This document shows positions 47,123-57,374 of a stretch of DNA of 64,000 bases, in pieces (within the stretch, counting starts at the first letter, position 1; each line of letters opens with the position of its first letter). The notes below the pieces were generated by a model. The model saw only the letters and a program-made list of their open reading frames with translations. It was not told the origin of the DNA and searched no databases. The position numbers and the translations under genes were made by a program. Source of the DNA: Zygnema cylindricum (Eukaryota > Streptophyta > Zygnematophyceae > Zygnematales > Zygnemataceae); contig JBBHKE010003079.1 of assembly GCA_037447655.1 (NCBI GenBank), positions 150,712 through 214,711 of the forward strand. Reading direction: 5' to 3'.

Positions 47123-50100
47123 TTGGATGAGGAGTTGGAGGCGAAAAATGAGGTCGAAATTCCACGAAGGCAGAAATGTGCTTACGGTGGATTGAAAGGT
47201 GAAGCAGGCTGGATTGTAGATTCAGGTGCCTCCATGCACATGTGTAAGGATAGACACCTGTTCACTAAGATAAGAAAGATTCCCACCGTAGAGATAGAGT
47301 ACGGGGATGGGAGGATAGTCACCACTACTCTTGTAGGATCGGTAGATCTAAAAGGTTAGTAGAAGGAAAGACATCCATATTAACATTCTCCGATGTATTG
47401 TTTATTCCGGAGCTGAACAAAAATCTTATCTCTACATCAGTATTAGATGATAAAGGTTTTTTTACTAGCACTAGGGAAGGAGTCTTTACTGCTAGTTTTG
47501 AGGATGATGTCTATTTCATTGCTGAGAAAGGTAGCCATGGGATGTTTAGGCTGATCTTAAGTAATGAAAAGAAGAAACTTTATTATGCTGGTGTTCATGA
47601 TATTATGATGTGGCATAAGAGGCTTGGGCATGTGAATCTAGATAAGTTAAGAGAGATGAAAAAGATGGGAGTGGTGGAAGGGATTCAGTTCAGTGAGAGT
47701 GATAACATAAGTGATTGTAGTGGATGTGCTCAAGGTAAAGCACACAGATTACCCTTTCCTAAGTCAGCCACCTACAAGGGAGAAAAAATTCTAGATCTAG
47801 TACACACAGATATTTGGGGACCGGCTAAAGTGCCCTCACCGAGGGGAAGAGATTTATGATGACTATAACTGATGATTGGTCTCGGTATTCCCGGGTATAT
47901 TTTTTGAAAAACAAGTCCGAAGCTGAGGATTGTTTTAGACAATATAAAGCATGGAGCGAAAAACTCCATGAAACTCCAATCAAGAGAGTAAAGAGTGGCA
48001 ATGGTGGAGAGTATACTTCTAACCAGTTTGAGGATTTTCTGAGGGAAGATGGGGTTCAACACCAAAAGAGAGTTCCAGAAAATCCGGAACAGAACGGGGT
48101 AGCTGAAAGGTTAAATAGAACACTAAGTGATAGTGCTAGAAGTATGTTGTCAGATAAAAAGATAGGAAAAAGGTTTTGGGCAGAAGCAATGAACTGTGCT
48201 AATTACCTCAAGAATAGAGTTCTTACTTCAGCTATATAAGATCAAACACCTTATGAGAGATGGACAGGCCGGAAACCACACATATCTCACTTAAAGGTTT
48301 TCGACAGTCAAGTGTTCAGTCTAGATACTGATCGGTCCAATTGGAAGCTAGATCCTAAAGGAAAACCAGGATACTTATTAGGATATGATGAAGATGTTAA
48401 AGGATATAGAGTTTATGGTCTAAAAAGGGAAGATATAATCTTAGTAAAGCATCTAGTAGTTATGGATGAAGGAAAGTCTGTGGATCCCTTCAAATATATG
48501 AAGTCAGTAAAAATCAGATTTGAGTCAGAAAATTCCGATGACTTTGAGCTTCCTAACTATCCAGGTTTTAGAGAAGATGACATTCTTGCAGGAACAAATC
48601 ATACTGAAAAGGACTCGGCTGTGGAAACTCCAGTGACAACTCTACTCGAAGCGGAAGACGTGGTGGAAATTGATTCGGAATCAAGGGATAGGGGAGAAGC
48701 CGAGTTTGTTCGAAAGAATCCACGAGAACCATCTATTCCGGCCTCAGATTTTGAGGGGGGGAGGAGAAGTAGCAAAAGACTGCAAGAAAAACAGGTTAAT
48801 AACAAGGTAACTAAACTATCTCATCAAGATGAACCTCAAACTTATGGAGAGGCGATGACTTGTCCAGAAAGAAACCGGTGGAAGACAGCCATCAATGAGG
48901 AGATGGCCTCAATCATGGCAGCCGATACTTGGGAGCTGGTGGATTGTCCACCTTACCCAAAACCAATCGGTTGTAAGTGGGTTTTCAAACTAAAACTGAA
49001 CCCAGATAACACAATCGAGCGCTACAAGGCCAGATTAGTGGCAAAGGGATTTACACAAAAGGAAAGAATTGACTACGAGGAAACCTTTGCCCCGGTGGTC
49101 AGATTTCCCTCCGTCCGCATACTTCTCAGTTTAGCAGCGGCGGAAGACATGGAAGTGCATGAGATGGACATCAAGACAGCCTTTTTGCATGGAGAATTGG
49201 AAGAGGAGATCTTCATGCGACAACCCGAAGGTTTTGTGGAGGAAGGAGAGGAGAGTAAGGTATGCCGGCTGATTAAATCTCTTGATTGTTTGAAACAGGC
49301 ACCTCGACAATGGAATAAGAAGCTTGATGAGTTTCTTACCGGTCTGGGATATATTCGGATCAGCTCAGATCACTCAATCTATGTCTTTGAAGATGAGGAA
49401 GGTTTGATATTTATTGCAATTTATGTTGATGATTTGCTTGTTTTAAGTAAATCAATGGAAAAAATTAATAAACTGAAAACCGATCTTAAGGGGAGATTTG
49501 AAATGAAGGATATGGGGGGAGCAAAATATATTTTGGGAATTCAAGTAGAGAGAGACCGAAAAAGGAAAATTATAAAACTGACTCAAAAGGAAGCAATAGG
49601 GAACATGCTTGAAAAATTTCAAATGGATAAAACTAATAGTTGTACAACTCCAATGGAGTTGAAGATGGGAAGTGAGGGGAGTGAGGAAGAAGGAGTCATA
49701 GTCTTAGACGAGGAATTATCTCCTGATGAACAGAAGTTCATGTAGACTATTCCTTACAGGCAAGTAGTGGGAAGTCTAATCTATTTTATGAATTGTACCC
49801 GGCTGGATTTAGCTGCAGCTGTACGAGTGCTGAGTAGAAGTCTAAATGCTCCCACTAAGAAGAATTGGGAGGCAGCTAAGAGAGTCCTTAGATATTTGGT
49901 AGGAACTAGAGATCTATGGTTGCATTTGGGTGGAGAAAATACTGACATCACTACTTGGAGTGATGCCAGTTATGGTGATGCTCCGATGAGGAGATGTACT
50001 TCTGGATATGTATTATATGTGGGTGATGGGGCTTGTTGTTGGAGTAGCAAACAGCAAAAGGTTATTGCTCAGTCCACCATGGAGGCTGAGTATATGGCCT

Positions 50101-50417
50101 CTTGCTCTGCTGTAAAAGAATTGATGTGGGTCAAGTCTTTGCTTGGTGAGCTTGGTCACCTTAAGAGTGGTGTGCAGAAAATATTTTGTGATAATCAGGC
50201 AGCAATCGCTATTTCTACCAATCCTAAACACCATTTTAAAGCCAAACACATGGACATCAGACTCAGCTTTGTTAAAGAGAAAGTAGAAAACAAAATAATC
50301 AGTTTAGAGTACAGACCAGATAGTGAGATGGTAGCAAATATGATGACCAAACCTGTGCCTTCCCCTAAGCTAATTTTTTGCAGGGAGAAGTGTGGTCTGA
50401 AATTAAAGATTGACTAG
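47123..50417 (+). pseudogene. Copia pol (protease, integrase, RT, RNase H), broken
   Basis: Protease WIVDSGASMHMC at about 47210. Integrase zinc region HKRLGHVNLDKL..CSGCAQGKAHR (47610-47760), core DLVHTDIWGP, then RVKSGNGGEY, where the second catalytic Asp is Gly. RT has ETFAPVVRFPS, MDIKTAFLHGEL and FIAIYVDDLLVL at about 49420. RNase H/C-terminal part 49767-50417 has WSDASYGD, QSTMEAEYMAS and FCDNQAAIAIS. Frame breaks: a stop after the protease (near 47356), a shift near 47858, TAA at 48237-48239, and TAG at 49743-49745. Family membership is certain; activity is unlikely. Confidence 0.92.
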
Positions 50418-50430
50418 AAAATAAGGGGAG

Positions 50431-51481
50431 TGTAGAAACTAATGGTTTTATTAGTATTTTCTAGGTATGAAAAGAAATATAGAAGTCGCGGCAGTCTATC
50501 TCTAACTTCTCTCTCCAACTCTCAAACTTGTCGTAGTCACTGAGAAGTTGGAGAGGAAGCTAGAGCCATGGCTACCTTGGCTATCCTGAGGTTTACGGGA
50601 ATTTTATATTAGGGTTTATTTATTTATTTAAAAGGTATGCGCCGGCGGCAGGATTTGATCCTTGTACATACCGGCCGGCAGACAGGAAATAGCCGGTAGC
50701 CTTAGCCGTTAGGTCTAGCAATAGTGTTACGTACTATATAGTTTGATAATTAATTATATGCGTATACATACTATAATTCATTTAACTATAATACATTACG
50801 GAATACATAGATCCAGTAATATATAGAGTACGGATTACGGTACGGACTCGAAATCAATATCGCGCATTTGTTTCTTAAGTGAAACAAATATCGCGCATGT
50901 ATTTATTACGGCTACGATTAAATCCGAATTTAATCGGACGGCCGGGATTAGCGCCGAGATCGCGGAGGAAGATTTCGGCGGTTTGTGGCCATCGCCACAT
51001 CGGATGACGTGTGGCGAAATTCCGTTGGATTGTGGAATCTCCGGAGATTATGGCACCGAATCCGGATTGGACATGTGTCGACATTTTGGACATGTCGTAC
51101 AATGTCCGTACATAAAGTACACCGACAGTTGTACTTTTGCGTACGGAACTCAATTCTGATTGGTTCCGTACATCAGTAGATAGAGTCTGTGAGAGAGATA
51201 GGACTTAGAAAAATTTAGAAGATAGGACCGTCTCTCCGAGAGAGCTTCTGTATAAAAGGTCAACTTTGACCCTCCATAACTTACTGCTCAGGGGAGCAAA
51301 TTCAGAGATTCTTTTTGCTACCGACTCAGGGGAGTCTTGCTTTCATAGGGGTGCAGGTGGTCAGGGTTTCTGTTCGCCAGGGTGGCAGTTATTTTTGTTG
51401 GAACACAAAGGGGTCAGGATTATCCTAGAGGCTTCTTGGAAGCTGTCTACTCTGAGGACTTATGGAGGTCTCAGAGTTTCA
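50431..51481 (+). repeat. 3' LTR of the Copia element
   Basis: 1051 bp, starting right after the purine tract and ending GTCTCAGAGTTTCA before the ATCGC duplication. Confidence 0.93.
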
Positions 51482-51959
51482 ATCGCATCAAGTGAGTACA
51501 GTTTCATCCACATGAATTCAACCCGAGAAGCAGTGTTGCTGAAAGTCAAGCAGAAGGTCGTGCTCTTGAACCTCACATCAGCAAGCCTGAGACTCATGCT
51601 CGCAGTCTGTCAGGCACACATGAACCTCACCCTCGACAACACTGGCCTCCTCATGATTCAACCATGGACTAAGACCGCACTCATGGCAGCAGGGGTTGAT
51701 CCATCCTCGCACGAAGTGTCCAACAGTTTCATCGCGATAGGCAGGCACGGCCAAGTGAAGTACCTCGGCAAGCCGTCCGCATTGCAAACATGCTTCCACG
51801 ACCTGCTCCGCATGATTCACACACTCTTCTGCACTTAGGATAGTGCTCTGTCATTCATCAGCACCATGCATGCAGTGAATCAAGTGTCAGGCTAGTCAGA
51901 CTGCAGGCGTGAAGCCAGGGGCTTTGGTTTTACAATGCACATCAGGGCTGGCGTATGTG

Positions 51960-53768
51960 TTAAAACTCGCGTGCCGACTTGCCGACCTGATTGCAGTAGT
52001 TGCCAGTGATGATTGCAACCTGCGGACTTGCAACAGTGCAGATTGAAGTCGAGGCAGGACGGGATGGATCAGTCGCAATGATGTTAAGCGTGAACAGGTC
52101 ATCGCAGGCTGCTGCTGTCACACTCGCACATGACACACGTGACAGGAAGTAGGCAGGCCTGTGTGATGAGATGGGAAACCGTGGGCACACTTCGGACGAA
52201 GCACTGAGCATGTGCGCGAACTCCACGGCCTGTTCGTGTTCACACTTGATGCCAGCCATCTTGCATCCGATGACAACCAATGCGGTCACTCTTGCGAGGA
52301 GCTAACTTGGTGATGACATTGACGACCAGTCAGCATGGTGAGTGGTGATGAGTCGTTCGATGCCAGGCCTCGTGCGACTGCGCGTTAACTCCACCGCGTA
52401 GCCATCATGCCCTCTCTTGACGAGAACCCTCGATCCGGACTCGCTTATCATGTCAAGCAGCAGGTCGGCTGACGTGTTGACCTTCCTGCGCTTGGCCCGG
52501 TCCAGCATGTCCTGCATGACACGCCTTCCAATGTGTGCAGCCAACACTGCACCTTGATACCCAGGCCTCATTAGAACCGACGGACTGATGGTATTCATGA
52601 TGCACGACGCACCCCTTCCATCAAGCCAGTGAGTGGTGAGCACGTTGCCTTCACGCGAAGTCAGCAGTGCTGCATGCTTGAGCTGACGAGCGAAGGTGTA
52701 ACTGTCAGACGTTTCCAAGTGACTCTGGGTGAATTGATGCAACGCCTCCTTGGACCTTGGCGCAAAGGCATCACGGATGGCCTCACCTTCACGAACCCTG
52801 TCTGCAAGGAGTGACCATGAGGCTGGCTTGCAATTGGACACACGGTGCACTGGTGTATCAGACGAGACTTCACCCAGCTGCGTGATGGACAGAGTACTGG
52901 CAAGCATGAAGTCACCGTGCTGCTCATTGTTCGTCCACTCACTGAATGTCGAGAACTCATGCTTGGACGAGTACTTCATAGCCTCCTCGCATTCAGCCCG
53001 TCCGTCAATGATGGACACGTGTACTTCGTGCCCATCGAAGTCAAGGTTCAGTGGTGCACACATCTCACGATGAACCCTAATGCTCATCTCCTCCCATCCT
53101 CGCACTGTCACCACCTGTACTGAGTCATCAGACATGACTGGAGAGCGAGTGAGGATTGCGAAGTCTCGATCATGGATCTCACGATCATTGAAGTACGGAG
53201 ACACCAGTTCTCCCTTCTCATCACTAGCACGTGTGGGAACCCTCACTCTCTCCATCCACCTGCGCGGAAGCATCACTTCAGACGGCACACTGTGCCAGCT
53301 GCACGTTGCGACACCTCTCATTGACGTGACCGGAGTGAATCCCACACAGTGATACCTCATGATTCCACGCTTGCCTGAAGTAGCATTCCTCAACTCGAGT
53401 GCAAGCTGTGCCTTGTTCCCACGGCTGGACAACAGCTCCGCATTGATCATGTCCACTCTCGACATCGACTCCGGTTCATCATCATTCCAGCAATACGCAG
53501 GCAACCCGACTCCTGACCCTTCACCTCGAGCCATGTGACCACTGCATCTAGTGTGAAGCGAGCAGTACTGCAATGATGCTGAACAAGAGAGCCTGGTTGT
53601 CCCACTCACGAATGACATGTCGTCAACACTCAGGTTAGCCATCTCGAGACAAGTCACTCTGGGCGTTTTGTCAATGCGTGCTCCCTTCTTGCACAGTCGG
53701 GCAATGGTGAATGCGGGCATGCGAGCAGCCGCACCTCTATTGCCTTCACTCTCTTCCATCTCGTGCAT
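51960..53768 (-). pseudogene. Viral DNA-directed RNA polymerase largest subunit (RPB1-like), N-terminal half, decayed
   Basis: ATG at 53766-53768 opens 488 codons to TAG 52302-52304; the same frame continues open to 51960. RPB1 landmarks appear in order: a clamp/active-site entry region (SGKRGIMRYHCVGF, then PSEVMLPRRWMERVRVP), HDRDFAILTRSPVMSDDSVQ (compare GD.VLFNRQPSLH..SM) and APLNLDFDGHEVHV (compare NADFDGDEMNMH). GRAECEEAMKY..F follows, as in the post-catalytic AEA.EEL segment. The catalytic triad Asp-Phe-Asp-Gly-Asp reads D243-F-D245-G-H247, so the third metal ligand is lost (codon at 53028-53030). The region before the motif is about half the usual length, and the C-terminal half (bridge helix, trigger loop) was not found. 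The 5' side runs within 60 bp of the inverted repeat, so truncation there is likely. Confidence 0.7.
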
Positions 53769-53827
53769 GTGTGGGCTTGTGATCTTTCACCCTCACCCCT
53801 GATGCACAATCCTCTCCCCGCCTACTA

Positions 53828-54126
53828 GCGAGGGGGGGTAATCAGTAATGGTCCTGGTCGTGACGCCTAGATGATAGTACTTGACTCCATGATGCTCGTG
53901 GACTTAGTGCATGATGCACATGATAACAAAGCTCGCACTCCTCGTGCTCGGTGCTGATGATGAACCACCCCGCATCGTGTGAGTAGTAGGGAGCGAAGTA
54001 ACACTGAGGGGATAAGCTAAAACTTTAAAGTATGCGACAATCAAATGTTTTTCTCGTTGTCAAACCAAAGAATGAAACTCTAAAAAATGAACTCCGGGCC
54101 ATCGAATAACAGAGCAGGTAGAAGAT
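53828..54126. repeat. Long inverted repeat, left arm
   Basis: About 300 bp matching 55040-55337 in inverse with few changes, including GTAATCAGTAATGGTCCTGG, AACACTGAGGGGATAAGC and TGAAACTCTAAAAAATGAAC. The outer end is a run of Gs (C-run on the other arm). It begins 60 bp upstream of the RPB1-like start codon. Confidence 0.9.
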
Positions 54127-55039
54127 TCACATGCGAACACACGCACCATGCCCCCAACAAGTCTGCTGAAGAAGATCTCACTCACCCAAGCTTTGCTGTG
54201 CTATTTTCCGCATTGCTTGAACCACTCCCGCACCGCGCTGGAGACAGTTCCGCCAGGTCAAACATGCCCACACACTGCACTGTTCACACTGACCACGTTG
54301 GTCATCATGTCTGCGCACACCTCCTCCTCTTCCTCTGCCCGACTGCCGGCGAGTAGCCGACCCTTCCATCCACTGGTCCATTGGCTTACGCGCTGACTCG
54401 CTCACTCACTGACACATGGCCGGCAAGTAGCCGGCTCTTCTGCCCACTGACCCACTGGCTCACCCACTCAATGACCTGCCCACTCACACATGGCCGGCGA
54501 GTAGCCGGCTTTCCTGCTCATGACTCGAACACTCACGCCTGGCCGGCGACTAGCCTGCTTGCTTGCCCGCTCATGTGCACACTTACACCTTGACAGTCAG
54601 TGCCCGACTTGCCTTCCCGTCCACAGACTCACTTGTCCTCACCTTGCCGACGACCAGCCGTCCCCTAACCGACTGTCAGCCTAACCACTACCCGCACGTG
54701 CACTCGACAAGCCTTCCTATTAGCTGTGCCACTTTACAATCTGAGCGCGAGGTCCTAAGCGGGGCGAGACCGCGAGCGTCAGCGAGCGGGCTCGGCCCCG
54801 CTGGCACAGACAGACCAGCAACCATGCCGTGCTTGATGATGTGAGTGTTCATCCTAATCTTCCGCTCTAACAATATGTTGATCCTAAGCGGCGATCTTTA
54901 ACACACGCGTGCTTGGCAAACTCCGATCACTTGATGAACGAATTGTAGATGGTCAGCTTGACCGACATACTAAGTCTCCGACTTGTTCCCAACTTGACAT
55001 GCAATCGTGTCCCGATATTAGTTTCCAGTTTCCGCCTTA
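54127..55039. other. GC-rich spacer between inverted-repeat arms
   Basis: About 910 bp without a supported ORF. It holds four copies of GGCCGGCGAGTAGCCGGCT-like words (54345, 54417, 54491, 54541), each a small hairpin, embedded in CCCACTGACCCACTGGCTC-like repeats. A further GC-rich part lies near 54750-54810 (GCGAGCGTCAGCGAGCGGG). It could be a viral terminal/replication region or transposon interior. Confidence 0.5.
54345..54560. repeat. Tandem GCCGGCGAGTAGCCGGC hairpin repeats
   Basis: Four copies spaced about 75, 75 and 50 bp apart, each with GCCGGC inverted around GAGTA or CAAGTA. Confidence 0.65.
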
Positions 55040-55337
55040 CCTTCTACATGTTCTGTTGTTCGATGGTCCGGAGTTCATTTTTTAGAGTTTCATTCTTTGG
55101 CTTGACAACGAGAAGAACATTTGATTGTCGCATACTTTAAAGTTTTAGCTTATCCCCTCGGTGTTACTTCGCTCCCTACTACTCACACGATGCAGGGTGG
55201 TTCATCATCAGCACCGAGCACGAGGAGTGCGAGCCTTGTTATCATGTGCATCATGCACTAAGTCCACGAGCATCATGGAGTCAAGTACTGGCATCTAGGT
55301 GCCACGACCAAGACCATTACTGATTACCCCCCCCCCA
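55040..55337. repeat. Long inverted repeat, right arm
   Basis: Inverse of 53828-54126. It ends in a C-run (about 55327-55335), beyond which Copia RNase H coding sequence starts with no transition. Confidence 0.9.
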
Positions 55338-55356
55338 TCTCCTTGACCGTTTTGGT

Positions 55357-56121
55357 ATGGCCGATTGCTCTTCTATCTCCACCCCTTTGGATGCCAATTC
55401 TCCTCTTGTCCCCTCCACCGACACCCTCCTCTCCCCTCCGCTCCATGCCACTTACCGCTCTATGGTGGGCGCTCTTATGTATGCCATGCAAGCCACTCGG
55501 CCAGATTTTGCTACAGCGGTTACAAAACTTAGTCAATTTCTTCAGAGGCCTTCTCCAGATCATCTTGCGGCTGCTAAACGAGTCTTTAGGTGTCTGCAAG
55601 GCACTAAATCCTTCTGCCTCACTTACTCCTCTGGTTCTACTGCCCTCATCGGCTTTGTTGACTCCGATTAGGCGCAAGATGAGCTTTCCCGCCGTTCTAC
55701 TACTGGCTCGTGTTTTTTCTTGGGGAATGGGCTTATCTCTTGGTCTTACAGGAAACAACCTACTACAACTTGCTCCAGTACTGAGGCCGAATACATGGCT
55801 GCCTGCCATGCCGCTAATGAAGCTGTTTGGCTTCGAACCCTTCTCACCAATCTTGGTTTTCCTCCACCCGGACCCACTCCCATCTACTCCGACTCTCAAG
55901 GTGCCCTTGCTTTGATCAAGAATCCAGTTCACCACAAGCGCACTAAGCACATCGACATCCAATATCACTATTCTCGGGAGCGTGTCGAGGATGGAACCCT
56001 TCAACTTCTCTATGTAAAATCTGCGGATCAAGTTGCTGACTTTCTCACCAAAGCTCTTCATCGCCCCCATTTTGAGCAGCATCGTTTCTCCTCCGGCCTT
56101 CGTCCTCCACCTTCCTCCTAA
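55357..56121 (+). pseudogene. Copia RT end/RNase H fragment
   Basis: The frame has YRSMVGALMYAMQATRPDFA (RT thumb/connection), stops at TAG 55669-55671, then another frame gives SSTEAEYMAACHAANEAVW, IYSDSQGALALIKNP and KHIDIQYHYSRE to a TAA near 56119-56121. It belongs to a different Copia lineage from the 45032 element. Upstream pol is missing: the fragment starts at the inverted-repeat C-run. Confidence 0.85.
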
Positions 56122-56185
56122 TTTTTCCAATTACCCTTTATTTTTCATCTAAATTACTCCTTTGTAGTTTTAGATTGAGGGGGGG

Positions 56186-56660
56186 TGTTAAGGGTAATTC
56201 CGGTCAGTTTCCGTACGTCAACCTTAGTCTCATTTCGTCTTAGGTCAACCGAGACCGTACTCCACTTATTCAAGTACGGTCTCGTCCACTTAGTCTTCTG
56301 TCCTACGAGAACAAAGACCGTACTCCACTTATTCGAGTGCGGTCTCGTCAACTTTAGTCTCCTTTGTCCTATGTGAACAAAACCGTACTCCACTTATTCA
56401 AGTGCGGTTTTATAATTGTACTTTTTGGTCTTATTCTTTCCTTTTCTTTTCGTCGGTCAACTTTGTCTAATAGATTTGGTCTTTGTGTAGCCGCCCAAAT
56501 CTACTTTGTGTAGCGTAGTTCAGTACTTTCCACAGTAATTAGCATTTTGTAACTTTGTATAAAAGGATCTCGTTTCATAATGAAGTCATCAATCTCGATC
56601 ACACAATTCAAATGTTTTGACTCTCTCTATCTTTTATTATGGCATCCAATAATCCTACTC
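56186..56660 (+). mobile_element. 3' LTR of the second Copia lineage (end approximate)
   Basis: A G-rich purine tract (TTGAGGGGGGG) leads to TGTTAAGGGTAATTCCGG, a typical LTR start. U3 holds three tandem hairpin units ACCGTACTCCACTTATTC..AGTACGGT (56252-56280, 56315-56345, 56381-56410). A TATA-like TGTATAAAAGG lies near 56556. The right end could not be fixed without a second copy. Confidence 0.6.
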
Positions 56661-57374
56661 CTATAGTTTTTTTTGAATTATGTTATTAGAAGCTGAATTA
56701 TTATTCTTACAGTTGAATTCTTATTATTACGGTTTTTTTTTTATTGTTACGGTTCAATTGGTATTATTACAGCCATATCGAAATGACGCACGAAATGACC
56801 AATCCATCATTTTATCGCTACAAAATAATATCTTTTGTAATTTTTTTTTTTTCCCCAAATCAATCCGTTTGAAACCCCCAAAAATGAACACAGATTTGAC
56901 CAACTTCCTTCAAATTCTCGATTCTTTTTGCAGAGAAAATTTTAAAACACGAGGGACAAAAAAAAAAAAGTATTTTTCAAATAGGCTCTTCACAACTAAT
57001 TAGATCCCATGGGAAAAAAAACATCAAATTTGTCTCTAGATTTTAGTTTTTAGAGTTTGCCTTTTCACCTTTTTTGTTTACAAAAATTGAAAACTAGTAT
57101 TTGAAACTATTATTATTGAAGCTTTTTCTATATTGTAACCTATTATTTTCAATTATTGACCTCCTAAAAACACACATTTTTAAACTATTCACATATTTTA
57201 CACGTACCAAAGCCTTTCAAAAACGATTTTGTCAAAATTTTCTCGTCAAAACTCAAATTTTTAGGTTCAAAACATTCATCAAAACTAGAAACAGAACTTC
57301 GAAAAAATTTCGTCAAAGCTCGACTAAAAACATTTTCATCAAAACTAGAAGCGAAACTCCAAAAAACTAACTTG
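56661..57374. other. AT-rich intergenic DNA
   Basis: Downstream of the minus-strand gene ending at 57375. No coding signal beyond chance frames. A few AAAACATT.TCATCAAAACTAGAA words repeat near 57240-57360. Confidence 0.35.

Larger units (their letters stand above)
45032..51481 (+). mobile_element. Full-length Copia LTR retrotransposon (6.45 kb)
   Basis: LTRs at 45032-46081 and 50431-51481 run TGTAGAAACTAATGG...TCTCAGAGTTTCA and are nearly identical, with roughly two to three dozen differences seen by eye. The element is flanked by a perfect 5-bp duplication ATCGC (45027-45031, 51482-51486). The primer binding site follows the 5' LTR and a purine tract AAAATAAGGGGAG lies at 50418-50430. The order gag, protease, integrase, RT, RNase H is Ty1/Copia type. 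The coding part is broken by several stops and frame changes, so it is probably no longer autonomous. Confidence 0.96.
44397..51838 (+). pseudogene. Unrecognised viral ORF split by a Copia insertion
   Basis: The left part (44397-45031, ATG start) and right part (51487-51838, TAG stop) are the same reading frame on either side of the Copia element. Taking out the element and one ATCGC duplication leaves an uninterrupted frame of 328 codons. The left part has a run of Ser/Glu/Asn-rich sequence, then LRQLYVLGTWEVSKSTRVSC. The right part has TREAVLLKVKQKVVLLNL and a helical C-terminus. No motif identifies it. The open frame on both sides argues that the insertion is younger than the other damage in this block. 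Confidence 0.6.

Noticed and set aside
51266-51481. N-terminal part of the 190-codon ORF at 51266-51838
   Set aside because: This part lies in the 3' LTR; only 51487-51838 is the continuation of the interrupted viral ORF.
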